Shown piece after piece: positions 7,241 through 14,942 of a DNA stretch of 20,883 nucleotides. Source of the DNA: a virus. Where the stretch lies: IMG/VR virus record IMGVR_UViG_3300009158_000243, positions 1 through 20,883 of that record; one strand, 5' to 3'. A program made the position numbers and the translations under genes. The notes beneath the pieces were generated by a model. The model was not told where the DNA came from. It searched no databases and saw only the letters and a program-made list of their open reading frames with translations. How positions within the stretch are numbered: the first letter of the stretch is position 1; each line of letters starts with the position of its first letter.

Positions 7241-9196
7241 ATGGGATATCCAGTTTATTTAAATGGTCAATTTCCAGGAATAAATTCTAATTCTCAAAAA
7301 GATACACTAAGTATTCTTATAGATGAATTTAGAAAAAGTGGAAAAACAGATGCACAAATTTATAGTATTCTAATTGGAATGGGCATTAGCGCTGATAAAG
7401 CTGCAAATGGCATTAATCATATTAGTGAAACTATACCAAACACATTAAATAGTAATATAGCTAGAACCTTCTTGCAGGTTATAGGAGTTGAAGAAAATGC
7501 ACAAAACAAAAAAATAAATATGAAATTTTCAATTGAAAATCTTGTGAGTAAGATACATGAAACAAAAAATCTTATAGAAGAGCTTAATGCTGCTAATTTT
7601 AATAGATATGGATTTTCTATTAATAAAATTAATGAAATATTAAATGAGTCACTATTATCTTTGGATATAAAAAAGGCTAAATCTATATTAGAATCTATTA
7701 ATGCTCTATCTAATTCTTTAGATAAAGCAACTTTAGATAAATCTAATGCTGAAAATGAATTAGATGTTCTTAAAAAACAGGCATCTTCTCTAGATGATAA
7801 AAAAAATATCATCAAAACAATTGACGAAGCAAATAAAAAACTCAATCTCTTAGGACTGCAGCTGCTAAATACTGATACTGATATTGATGTAGATGCTAAT
7901 GCACTACAACAAAATAATACAGTTAATGCTATTACTGAATCTATTAATACTGTAACTGAATATCTTAATGAAGCAACTAATAGCATAGTTAATATAAATA
8001 ATGAAATTACTGATCTTAAAAAACAAGTTATTTCTATATTAGGTAGAAAAAATATACTTGAAACAGTTTGTATAGCCAGACAAAAACTTCATGAACATGC
8101 ATGGATAGAATCAGTAAAAGAATTATGTCTCTATTTTGATAGAATAAAAAGTGAAAATACTTTTTCTATGATGTTAATGGAATCACTTCAAAATATGAAG
8201 ACTGATAAGTATACTGCATTTAATGCAAAACCAATAGATGCAATAGAAAAAATGATAGAAGAAGGAGAAGATTTTATTAAAGAAAACTATTTAACTTTAA
8301 AAGAATTTTCATGGACCATACCGTTAAAAAATGCTATATCCAAAATTGCAAATGCTTTAAATGAAATGACAGATAGCAGCGTTGCTGTAGTACAAAATAT
8401 ATATAGTCCTGTTCAGGAAAATGAGGACGGTTCTATTACTATATCTCTTTTTGGTAAATTTTATGCAGTTACACTGGACAATATTTCAGAAATAAATGAA
8501 AATCAAAAACCTAATATTAGATTTCTTAAAACATTAGATGCAATGTCTATGTTTTCTATTACCAATGAAGGTTTTGTATATCATGGAAAAAGAAAATCAC
8601 TTTCTCTAGTAGAAAATAAAATTTATGTAGAAAATACACCTCTTTTACAAAATAGTCCTGAAGCTATTATGGCTGCACTTCAAGAAAGCTCACTTACATC
8701 AAGTAATTCTTATCAGGTTGCTGAAAAAATTTCTTTTTTGGCTGAATCAATTGATACTGTTAAAGAGCTTGATATTTTTACATCTTTAGTGTCTAAACAT
8801 CACAAACATGTAGTTGTAAATATTGCTAAATTAAATGAAAATATTTTTATTAATAGAGTTAATAGCTCAATGAATCATAATGAAATTATTAAAGTTAGCA
8901 GTGCTAAAGTTGCACAAAGTTTAGTTAATGAGTATATAAATTTTGATATTACTCCTATTGTTAAAGAAATGCTTAGTAGAGAAGAAAGGCATTTATACAA
9001 TATTAATATAGAAAAAAATAAATTACAGGAGAGTATTGAAATTTTAGAAGATAAAAAGAAAGAAATACTTGCCAATATTGTATTTTATCCAAAAAGCGAA
9101 GAATTAAAAGAATTATACGATGTTGTAAATTCAGAGATTAATAATCAAGAAAAACAACTTCAATTAATTTATCATCAAGAAGGTAAAGGTAATTAA
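7241..9196 (+). CDS. Large helical protein of unknown function, possibly a processed virion component
   Basis: This 651-residue protein is not recognised. It begins MGYPVYLNGQFPG, then a short helical module (about 20-65, with GKTDAQIYSILIGMGIS). A long region with coiled-coil character covers about 95-270. A more mixed central region (about 330-470, including ISLFGKFYAVTLD) follows, and it ends with a charged helical tail (about 585-651). It has no signal peptide or membrane segment. It contains at least five (I/L)-N-E triplets (such as ILNESL, YLNEAT and KLNENI), more than expected by composition and similar to the head-protease sites in this genome, so it could be a prohead or virion protein. 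The late promoter box before it supports late expression. Confidence 0.8.
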   Translation: MGYPVYLNGQFPGINSNSQKDTLSILIDEFRKSGKTDAQIYSILIGMGISADKAANGINHISETIPNTLNSNIARTFLQVIGVEENAQNKKINMKFSIENLVSKIHETKNLIEELNAANFNRYGFSINKINEILNESLLSLDIKKAKSILESINALSNSLDKATLDKSNAENELDVLKKQASSLDDKKNIIKTIDEANKKLNLLGLQLLNTDTDIDVDANALQQNNTVNAITESINTVTEYLNEATNSIVNINNEITDLKKQVISILGRKNILETVCIARQKLHEHAWIESVKELCLYFDRIKSENTFSMMLMESLQNMKTDKYTAFNAKPIDAIEKMIEEGEDFIKENYLTLKEFSWTIPLKNAISKIANALNEMTDSSVAVVQNIYSPVQENEDGSITISLFGKFYAVTLDNISEINENQKPNIRFLKTLDAMSMFSITNEGFVYHGKRKSLSLVENKIYVENTPLLQNSPEAIMAALQESSLTSSNSYQVAEKISFLAESIDTVKELDIFTSLVSKHHKHVVVNIAKLNENIFINRVNSSMNHNEIIKVSSAKVAQSLVNEYINFDITPIVKEMLSREERHLYNINIEKNKLQESIEILEDKKKEILANIVFYPKSEELKELYDVVNSEINNQEKQLQLIYHQEGKGN

Positions 9197-9221
9197 AAAC
9201 GATTATACAAATTAAATATTT

Positions 9222-9590
9222 ATGAAGTCTAAAGAACACTATGTAAAACCTAAAGAATTTTATGAAGAAATAATAATCTCAAAAAGTAAAAACGCTTTAA
9301 CTCCTAGAGCTCAGGAAATGATGATTAAAATTGCAAATAAGGCTTCACAAAGACTCGTGTATAAAAATCCAGAAGATAGAAAAGACTGTATTTCTGCTGC
9401 ATATCTAGACCTTTTAAAATATTGGAGAAGTTTTAATCCGGAAAAAGGAAGTAATGCTTTTGCATATTTTACAGAAATAGCAAAAAAAGGATTTGCTAAA
9501 GGTTGGAATCAAATACATCCTAAAAAATATAAAGGTACTATAAGTATAGATAGTCATAGCGAAGATTCAGGAGGAATATATACTATTTAA
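9222..9590 (+). CDS. 55: gp55-like late sigma factor
   Basis: The 122-residue protein starts with HYVKPKEFYEEII (compare T4 gp55 NYVNNKELLQAI). It continues to KDCISAAYLDLLKYWRSFNP and EKGSNAFAYFTEIAKKGF (about 68-98), which match the gp55 region around IADGIEA and YKNPHAYITQ. gp55 is a minimal sigma that directs host RNA polymerase to TATAAATA late promoters. This copy is short (T4 gp55 is about 185 residues) and lacks the T4 tail with the clamp-binding SLDFLYE sequence; it ends GGIYTI instead, which may or may not replace it. Late boxes of the right type lie before 7241 and before gp23. No Shine-Dalgarno sequence is present. Confidence 0.8.
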   Translation: MKSKEHYVKPKEFYEEIIISKSKNALTPRAQEMMIKIANKASQRLVYKNPEDRKDCISAAYLDLLKYWRSFNPEKGSNAFAYFTEIAKKGFAKGWNQIHPKKYKGTISIDSHSEDSGGIYTI

Positions 9591-9606
9591 AATAATAAAA
9601 TAAAAA

Positions 9607-10122
9607 ATGAAAATTAAATTATTTAATGAATTTCTTAACGAAGGTATTATAATTAAAGATAAAGCAGGTAAACAACTTTTAGATATTGATACTTTAAGAG
9701 AAGCTGATTTAATGGATAAAGATCTAAGAGGCGCTGATTTATCAGGTGCTGATTTAACTGGTGCTGATTTAACAGGTTCTGATTTAACTGGTGCAAATTT
9801 AAGTGGTGCAAATTTAACTCGTGCAGATTTACACATGTCAAATTTAACAAATGCAGACTTAACTCGTGCAAATTTAACTGACTCTGATATGTCTCAAGTT
9901 AATTTTGCCGGTGCTGATTTAACTGGTGCAAATTTAACTGGTTCTTATTTAAGTAATGCAAATTTAACAAATGCAAATTTAACTGGTGCAAATTTAAAAA
10001 AATGTAGTATTACTAACGTTAATAATGTAAAAGGTGCTAATTTAAAAGGAATTATTTTAACTGGTGCACACTTAGTTAGAGTTGATTTTAGTAATGCTAT
10101 AAATGTACCTGCTAATCTTTAA
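9607..10122 (+). CDS. Pentapeptide-repeat protein with a capsid-targeting N-terminus (predicted internal head protein)
   Basis: The 171-residue protein begins MKIKLFNEFLNEG, which fits the T4 internal-protein targeting peptide (MKTYQEFIAEA) and offers a gp21 cleavage site, L10-N11-E12 before G13. From about 31 to 165 it is built of some 27 pentapeptides of the A-(D/N)-L-x-x type, for example ADLTG and ANLTG, which form a right-handed quadrilateral beta helix. Known members such as MfpA and Qnr mimic DNA and bind gyrase. I infer that this protein is packed in the head, trimmed, and possibly delivered with the DNA; a gyrase or topoisomerase target is only a hypothesis. The gene ends in a TAATG overlap with gp4 (10120-10124). 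The 15-base DNA repeats indicate growth by repeat duplication. Confidence 0.85.
   Translation: MKIKLFNEFLNEGIIIKDKAGKQLLDIDTLREADLMDKDLRGADLSGADLTGADLTGSDLTGANLSGANLTRADLHMSNLTNADLTRANLTDSDMSQVNFAGADLTGANLTGSYLSNANLTNANLTGANLKKCSITNVNNVKGANLKGIILTGAHLVRVDFSNAINVPANL
9697..10101 (+). repeat. Tandem 15-base coding repeats (pentapeptide array)
   Basis: About 27 imperfect 15-base units, such as GGTGCTGATTTAACT and GGTGCAAATTTAACT, encode the A-(D/N)-L-x-x array. Several neighbouring units are nearly identical at the DNA level, which points to recent slippage or unequal recombination rather than only protein-level constraint. Confidence 0.9.
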
Positions 10123-10601
10123 TGAATAACATAAAAAAAATAAAGCCTACATTTAAATCAGGTTTTAAGCAGAGTTATTTTCAGCCTACTAATATGCAAA
10201 AGTATGTTGGAGAATTTCCTATTATATGTAGATCATCATGGGAAAAAAAGTTTGCTATTTTTTGTGATACTAATCCATCCATAATTAAATGGAGTTCTGA
10301 GCCTGTAGAAGTTAAATATTATAATATTTTAGATAAAAAAATGCATAAATACTATCCTGATTACTTTATTATTGTTAAAAGAGGCGATATTGAAGAAAAA
10401 TGTTTAGTAGAAATAAAACCATCATCACAGTTAAAAAAACCAGAAGTTCCTAAAAAGTTAACAGAAAAAGCAGTAACAAATTTTAAACATGCATATAATA
10501 CTTATGTTAAAAATTTATGCAAAATTGAAGCTTTAGAAAAATTTGCAATTGATAGAGCAATGAAAGTTTTAATAATTACTGAAAATAGTAAATTGATATA
10601 A
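10122..10601 (+). CDS. 4: gp4-like head completion protein with nuclease-type fold
   Basis: The 159-residue protein has the features of the T4 gp4 (gp50/65) head completion family: PTNMQKYVG (22-30), ICRSSWEKKFAIFCD (35-49), IKWSSEPVEVKYY (55-67), HKYYPDYF (75-82) and VEIKPSSQ (96-103). The spaced acidic residues E41, D80 and E97-x-K99 form a PD-(D/E)XK/TnsA-like pattern, so the nuclease-type site looks intact. In T4 the protein is needed to finish filled heads before tail joining. It is translationally coupled to both neighbours by TAATG overlaps (10120-10124 and 10599-10603). Confidence 0.85.
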   Translation: MNNIKKIKPTFKSGFKQSYFQPTNMQKYVGEFPIICRSSWEKKFAIFCDTNPSIIKWSSEPVEVKYYNILDKKMHKYYPDYFIIVKRGDIEEKCLVEIKPSSQLKKPEVPKKLTEKAVTNFKHAYNTYVKNLCKIEALEKFAIDRAMKVLIITENSKLI

Positions 10602-11341
10602 TGCCTAATACTCCACTTCTTATTAAAATTCATGAGTCTAGAGTAGATAATATAAATGAATATCTTAAAATTAAAAAGATAAGAGATAATTTTATCAAAG
10701 AGGCTAAAGGTTTTGATAGTGCATCAACTGCAGTATTGAATTGGATAGAGGATGATCAAAATATAAAAAATTTATCTATTAAAAAAATTAAAAATAATGA
10801 TAGATTTCAGCCTGGCAAAATGTATTATATGGAATATCCTAATCCATTATGGCCTGAAGAACCTTTTGATGCAAAGCCTTTGATTATATGTTTAGGCGAA
10901 ACAGGAAAAGATTCAAATATACTATCAGCAGGATTTCAAGGCAAGTTTGATAAAAAATATATCTATCAACCAGGCTATATGATAGGAATTAATATTAATT
11001 TTCTTCCTGAGATAATAAAATCTAATTTTCTTCAAATGTGGTTTGATTTTTTTAAACCACAACTAATGCAGCAGTTTAAATTAGAATTTAAACATGCTAT
11101 AAAACAAAAATCTTTAAATTTCATATATAGTGATCTTTTTCCTATAGAAAAAAAATTCTATTTTTCTTATGCTGTCAGAATGTACAAAAAAACACAAATC
11201 AGATCAGCATCCGAATTAACTTATGAAAATTGGTATTTAGCAAGTTGTATTTCCCCTAAATTTTTTATTGGGACCAATTTGGTAAAAATAAATGAAAATT
11301 ATAAAAAATATATAAAAAGCAAGCATATCAAATATGCATAA
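10601..11341 (+). CDS. Hypothetical protein, 246 residues, next to gp4 and the portal gene
   Basis: I do not recognise this protein securely. Its centre, with PGKMYYMEYPNP (about 71-82), a KPLIICLGE strand and YQPGYMIGININFLP (about 121-135), resembles a small family of structural proteins in marine T4-like phages that have a G-x-M-Y...Y-x-P...P-L-(I/V)...G-(I/L)-N-x-x-(F/Y)-L-P core. The first 60 residues are helical and charged, and the C-terminus is basic. The place beside gp4 suggests a role in head completion or DNA-end handling, such as gp2 in T4, but this is speculation. It overlaps the gp4 stop by one base. Confidence 0.75.
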   Translation: MPNTPLLIKIHESRVDNINEYLKIKKIRDNFIKEAKGFDSASTAVLNWIEDDQNIKNLSIKKIKNNDRFQPGKMYYMEYPNPLWPEEPFDAKPLIICLGETGKDSNILSAGFQGKFDKKYIYQPGYMIGININFLPEIIKSNFLQMWFDFFKPQLMQQFKLEFKHAIKQKSLNFIYSDLFPIEKKFYFSYAVRMYKKTQIRSASELTYENWYLASCISPKFFIGTNLVKINENYKKYIKSKHIKYA

Positions 11342-11352
11342 ATTAAGTATTT

Positions 11353-13035
11353 ATGGCTGGATTTTCAGATAGAAGAGGTTCTTTAACTAAAGGCAACCCC
11401 GTATCAGATGCTCTTAAGAGATTAAGTAGATTAGGAATGCATTATGATGACATGGTCTTAAAAAATTCTAGAGCCGTAGGATTTACAGAAAATCAGATAG
11501 GATATGGTATGTTTAATCCAATGGGTTCTGATTCTGATGACATGTATTATCTATTTGCTTCATTATCAATGACTGATATTTCTAGTAAAAAAAATATTTC
11601 TTATTTTGATAAAAGCTATCAAAAGAAAAGAGATCAACTTAGAAATTTTGCAGTTCAAGATGAAATAGAAGATATTCTTGATACCATAGCAGATGAAGCA
11701 ATTGTATTTGATGAATCTAATTATTTTGCATATCCTATTATTAATACTGCAGTCAGTAAAGATGTAAAAGATGGTTTAATAGACTCATACAATAAATTAT
11801 ATGAATATTTTGGATTTAGTGATGGCCAATCAGTATGGAACTATTTTCGTAAATGGTTAGTAGATGGTTATTTATCTTTTGAGATTATTTATGATAATGA
11901 ACAAAAGCAAATAATAGGGTTTAAAGAACTAGATCCTGTTTCTCTTATGCCTGCTGTCGATAAAGAGTCAGGTAAGAAAATTTGGATTCAATATAAAGGA
12001 GGAGGTCCTAAAGAAAGAGTTCTTTTTGATTCTCAAATAATTTATTTAGCATATTCATCAGTAAATTCTCCTTCTAGAGTTTCTTATGTAGAAAGACTAA
12101 TTAGATCTTTTAATCTTCTTAGAATCATGGAACATTCTAGAATTATTTGGGCTGTTACTAATGCAAGTTTTAAAATGAAATTTGTTATTCCAGTTGGTGG
12201 TAAATCTAAAACTAGAGCAAAACAATCACTTGCACAATTAATGAATAATTATCGAGAGGTTGTTAATTTTGATATGCAATCAGGTGAAATTCAAACGAAT
12301 GGTAAGCCTATGATGCAATTTCATAAAGAATATTGGCTGCCTTCTAAAGACGGAGAACAACCTGAAATTGATACATTAGCAAATGATGGACCACAATTAT
12401 CTGATACTGAAGCTCTTCAATGGTTTTATGATAAATTAAAACTTGCTTCTAAAATTCCATTTAGCAGATTTGATAAAGATTCTCCAGCCACTTATGAAAT
12501 GGCAGCAGAAGGCATGAATAGAGAAGAAATTAAATTTGCAAAATTTATTAATAGATTAAGATCTATTTTTCAGGAAATTTTAGTTAAGCCACTATATCTT
12601 CAAATATGTTTAACTTATCCTGAATTAGAAGATGACACTAATTTCAAAGGAAATTTAACTATTAAATATAATAAAGATAATGTTTTTGAAGAATTAAAAC
12701 AAATGGAATTGGCTTCTAAGAGAATTGATTTTATTTCTACTGTTAGAAGTGGACTTGTTGAACAAGATAAAGATCTTAACGAAATACCTTTCTTTAATTT
12801 AGATTTCTTAATTAAAAAATATGGAGGCTTTACAGAAGAAGATTTAAAGAAAAATGAAAAAATGAAAAAAATCGAAGTATATGTAAAGCAAGGCTATTCT
12901 GTAGTTGATGCAGAAAAAATAGCAGATGGAGGAGATCCTAAAAAATATAAAATAAAAACAGATACAGAAGCTAGTGATGGAGAAGCTAGTGATAAAGATT
13001 TAAGTGATGAAGATATACCAAATCTTGAACTTTAA
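11353..13035 (+). CDS. 20: Portal vertex protein, gp20-like
   Basis: The 560-residue protein (T4 gp20 is 524) matches the portal of T4-like phages. Matching stretches are YQKKRDQLRNFAVQDEIEDI (88-107), LLRIMEHSRIIWAVTNASF (about 256-274), EYWLPSKDGEQPEIDTLAND (about 325-344) and LKLASKIPFSRFDKD (365-379). It forms the dodecameric ring at the head vertex through which DNA enters and which starts head assembly. The C-terminus is a charged, low-complexity tail with ASDGEASDKDLSDEDIP. The ATG at 11353 lies in an A/T-only leader. In T4 the genes 67 and 68 follow 20; here only 56 bases separate it from the protease gene. Confidence 0.93.
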   Translation: MAGFSDRRGSLTKGNPVSDALKRLSRLGMHYDDMVLKNSRAVGFTENQIGYGMFNPMGSDSDDMYYLFASLSMTDISSKKNISYFDKSYQKKRDQLRNFAVQDEIEDILDTIADEAIVFDESNYFAYPIINTAVSKDVKDGLIDSYNKLYEYFGFSDGQSVWNYFRKWLVDGYLSFEIIYDNEQKQIIGFKELDPVSLMPAVDKESGKKIWIQYKGGGPKERVLFDSQIIYLAYSSVNSPSRVSYVERLIRSFNLLRIMEHSRIIWAVTNASFKMKFVIPVGGKSKTRAKQSLAQLMNNYREVVNFDMQSGEIQTNGKPMMQFHKEYWLPSKDGEQPEIDTLANDGPQLSDTEALQWFYDKLKLASKIPFSRFDKDSPATYEMAAEGMNREEIKFAKFINRLRSIFQEILVKPLYLQICLTYPELEDDTNFKGNLTIKYNKDNVFEELKQMELASKRIDFISTVRSGLVEQDKDLNEIPFFNLDFLIKKYGGFTEEDLKKNEKMKKIEVYVKQGYSVVDAEKIADGGDPKKYKIKTDTEASDGEASDKDLSDEDIPNLEL

Positions 13036-13091
13036 TTCTAAATACTTATTTTTTTAAAAAAATTTTAATATATAAAAAATAAAACAAAACT

Positions 13092-14921
13092 ATGTCTAAC
13101 TTATTAATCTTAGAACGTTCCGGCGATACTCTATCTCAACAATATGATAATAACCATATTATCCTACAAGGGACTTTTACACAATTTGGTATAAAAAACA
13201 AAAATGGCAGAATTTATGAAGAAAAAGAATTCCTGCCACACCTTAAAGAACTTCAAGAAAAAGTTAAAAAAGGAAAACTTCTTGGCGAATTAGATCATCC
13301 TACTAAATTTGATATTTCTTTACAAAATGTTTCTCATGTTATTGAAGAACTAGAATATGATTCTAGTAAAAAACAAGTAATAGGTAAAATCAAATTATTA
13401 AACACAGATAAAGGTAAACAGGCTCAAGCATTAGTAGAGGCCGGTGTACCATTACATATTTCATCTAGAGCAGCTGGCAATGTAGGTGCAAATGGTAATG
13501 TTACAATACAAAAACTTTTTACCTATGATCTTGTTGCAGATCCCGGTTTTGCAGCAGCTGAACTTAATAGAGTAAATGAATCTTTAGGCTTTCAGGAAAA
13601 TGAAAATTTATTTATTTATGAAATAGATGAATCTGAAATAGATGATACAACATACAAATCAAAAAAAATAGAAAATATGAATAACTATGTCACAGCTGAG
13701 GACTTTAATTTGTATTCTGAATACATTAAAGAACAATTTGAATCTTTAAATAGTCAAAAAGAATCAGCACAATTTAATAAGCTAATTGAATATACAGATC
13801 ATTTAGCTGAAAATTTAAATAAACTTTTTAAATATACTGAATATTTAGCCGAAAACCTTGACAGCAATATTTCACATAATGATTATGTTGCAGAAAAAAT
13901 TGATTCTATTAAAGAATACTGTAATTATTTATCAGAAAATGGAAATAATAGTATTTTTTATTCTGAGTATATGGCTAAACAAACTAATAAATTAGTAGAA
14001 TATGTTGACTATATTTCAAAGCAACTTGATAAAAATATTTCATATAGTGAATATCTTGCAGAAAGCCAAAATTCTACAATAAACTATACTAATTATTTGG
14101 CAGAAAAGGTAGATCAAAATGTTTCATATAGTGAATACCTTGCAGAAAACCAAAATTCTACAATAAACTATGCTAATTATTTGGCAGAAAAAGTAGATCA
14201 GAACGTTTCATACGGAGAATACCTTGCAGAAAACCAAAATAATATGATTAACTATTCTGAGTATATTAAAGAAAATGTTGAAAATATAGGTAAATATGCT
14301 AACTATTTAGCAGAAAATATAAATGGAGATTTTGAAGATACTCCATCTGTTAAATCTCATGAGACTATAGAAAATTCATCTAATAAATCAATAATTTCTA
14401 AGATTGATAGTATACTTGAAACAGTTAAGAATAAGAATCTACAAAATGATGTAGATGATAAGCACTTTATGAGATTTTTAGATTCTACCAAAAGAAATGA
14501 ATTTGAATCTCTTAATGAAGATGTACAAAATAAAATAGTTGAAACATTTGCAAATAGTAAATATATGTCTTTTGCTGATGCAAATAGAATATGGGATTCA
14601 TGTTTTGCAAATGCACCATATACTCCAACACTTAATTATATAGATAATATGCCTTCTAAATATAGGTCACTTTATGAATCATTAAGTTCTGACAAGAAAA
14701 ATGCTATCTATAAGCAGTCAAAAGTATATCCATTAGAAACACAGTATCAAATAGATAATTTTTGGCAAACTAGAGATCTTAGACCTGCGCAATTTAAAAT
14801 TGAAAAAATAAACGAAAACGAAAACGTGGTTGGATTAGAAGAAAAATCTTCAGCAGGTGTTTCATTACAAGTAGTAAATGATGTTAGAGATGCTTTAAAT
14901 GCAAGGTTTAAAAATATATAA
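13092..14921 (+). CDS. 21: Prohead protease gp21 with a long scaffold-like (gp22-like) C-terminal extension
   Basis: Residues 20-165 match T4 gp21: GTFTQFGIKNKNGRIY (27-42), LLGELDHP (63-70, catalytic H69), GVPLHISSRAAG (118-129, catalytic Ser in SSR) and FTYDLVADPGFA (143-154). T4 gp21 is only about 212 residues; this protein has 609. After a linker come thirteen 14-residue repeats (234-415). A helical C-terminal region (about 455-609) follows and ends VVNDVRDALNARFKNI, resembling the end of T4 scaffold gp22. No separate gp22 gene lies before gp23. RVNE at 160-163, at the domain border, could be a self-cleavage site. M196 (base 13677) starts MNNYVTAEDF and could be an internal start giving scaffold alone. 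The fusion to gp22 is an inference from ending and position. Confidence 0.88.
   Translation: MSNLLILERSGDTLSQQYDNNHIILQGTFTQFGIKNKNGRIYEEKEFLPHLKELQEKVKKGKLLGELDHPTKFDISLQNVSHVIEELEYDSSKKQVIGKIKLLNTDKGKQAQALVEAGVPLHISSRAAGNVGANGNVTIQKLFTYDLVADPGFAAAELNRVNESLGFQENENLFIYEIDESEIDDTTYKSKKIENMNNYVTAEDFNLYSEYIKEQFESLNSQKESAQFNKLIEYTDHLAENLNKLFKYTEYLAENLDSNISHNDYVAEKIDSIKEYCNYLSENGNNSIFYSEYMAKQTNKLVEYVDYISKQLDKNISYSEYLAESQNSTINYTNYLAEKVDQNVSYSEYLAENQNSTINYANYLAEKVDQNVSYGEYLAENQNNMINYSEYIKENVENIGKYANYLAENINGDFEDTPSVKSHETIENSSNKSIISKIDSILETVKNKNLQNDVDDKHFMRFLDSTKRNEFESLNEDVQNKIVETFANSKYMSFADANRIWDSCFANAPYTPTLNYIDNMPSKYRSLYESLSSDKKNAIYKQSKVYPLETQYQIDNFWQTRDLRPAQFKIEKINENENVVGLEEKSSAGVSLQVVNDVRDALNARFKNI
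13791..14336 (+). repeat. Thirteen tandem 42-base units (14-residue repeats) in the gp21 extension
   Basis: The units follow Y-x-x-Y-(L/V/I)-A-E-x-x-x-x-x-I-x, for example YSEYLAENQNSTIN and YTNYLAEKVDQNVS. The spacing is exactly 14 residues, or two heptads, without gaps over 182 residues. Bases 14043-14126 and 14127-14210 are an 84-base tandem duplication with only about six differences. An outlying unit, YSEYIKEQFESLNS, lies upstream at residues 208-221, separated from the array by 12 residues. The periodic hydrophobic positions suggest a long helical rod. Confidence 0.92.
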
Positions 14922-14942
14922 TAAATTAAATAATGAAACATA

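Noticed and set aside
7417-7986. 189-codon minus-strand open frame
   Set aside because: It lies antisense inside the 651-residue gene; its Ser/Leu/Phe-rich product is typical of reversed AT-rich coding sequence.
9215-9222. TATTTATG, which reads CATAAATA on the minus strand (also at 11348-11355)
   Set aside because: It overlaps start codons, and no minus-strand gene would be served.
9567-9871. Two minus-strand frames with repetitive proline-, serine- or leucine-rich products
   Set aside because: They are antisense shadows of the 15-base pentapeptide repeats; repetition keeps all frames open.
13071-13078. TATAAAAA before the gp21 gene as a late promoter
   Set aside because: One mismatch in an A/T-only spacer and a very short predicted leader; not distinguishable from background.
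13791-14336. Regular 42-base repeats resembling a CRISPR array
   Set aside because: The units are contiguous, in frame and translated as a 14-residue protein repeat; there are no unique spacers.
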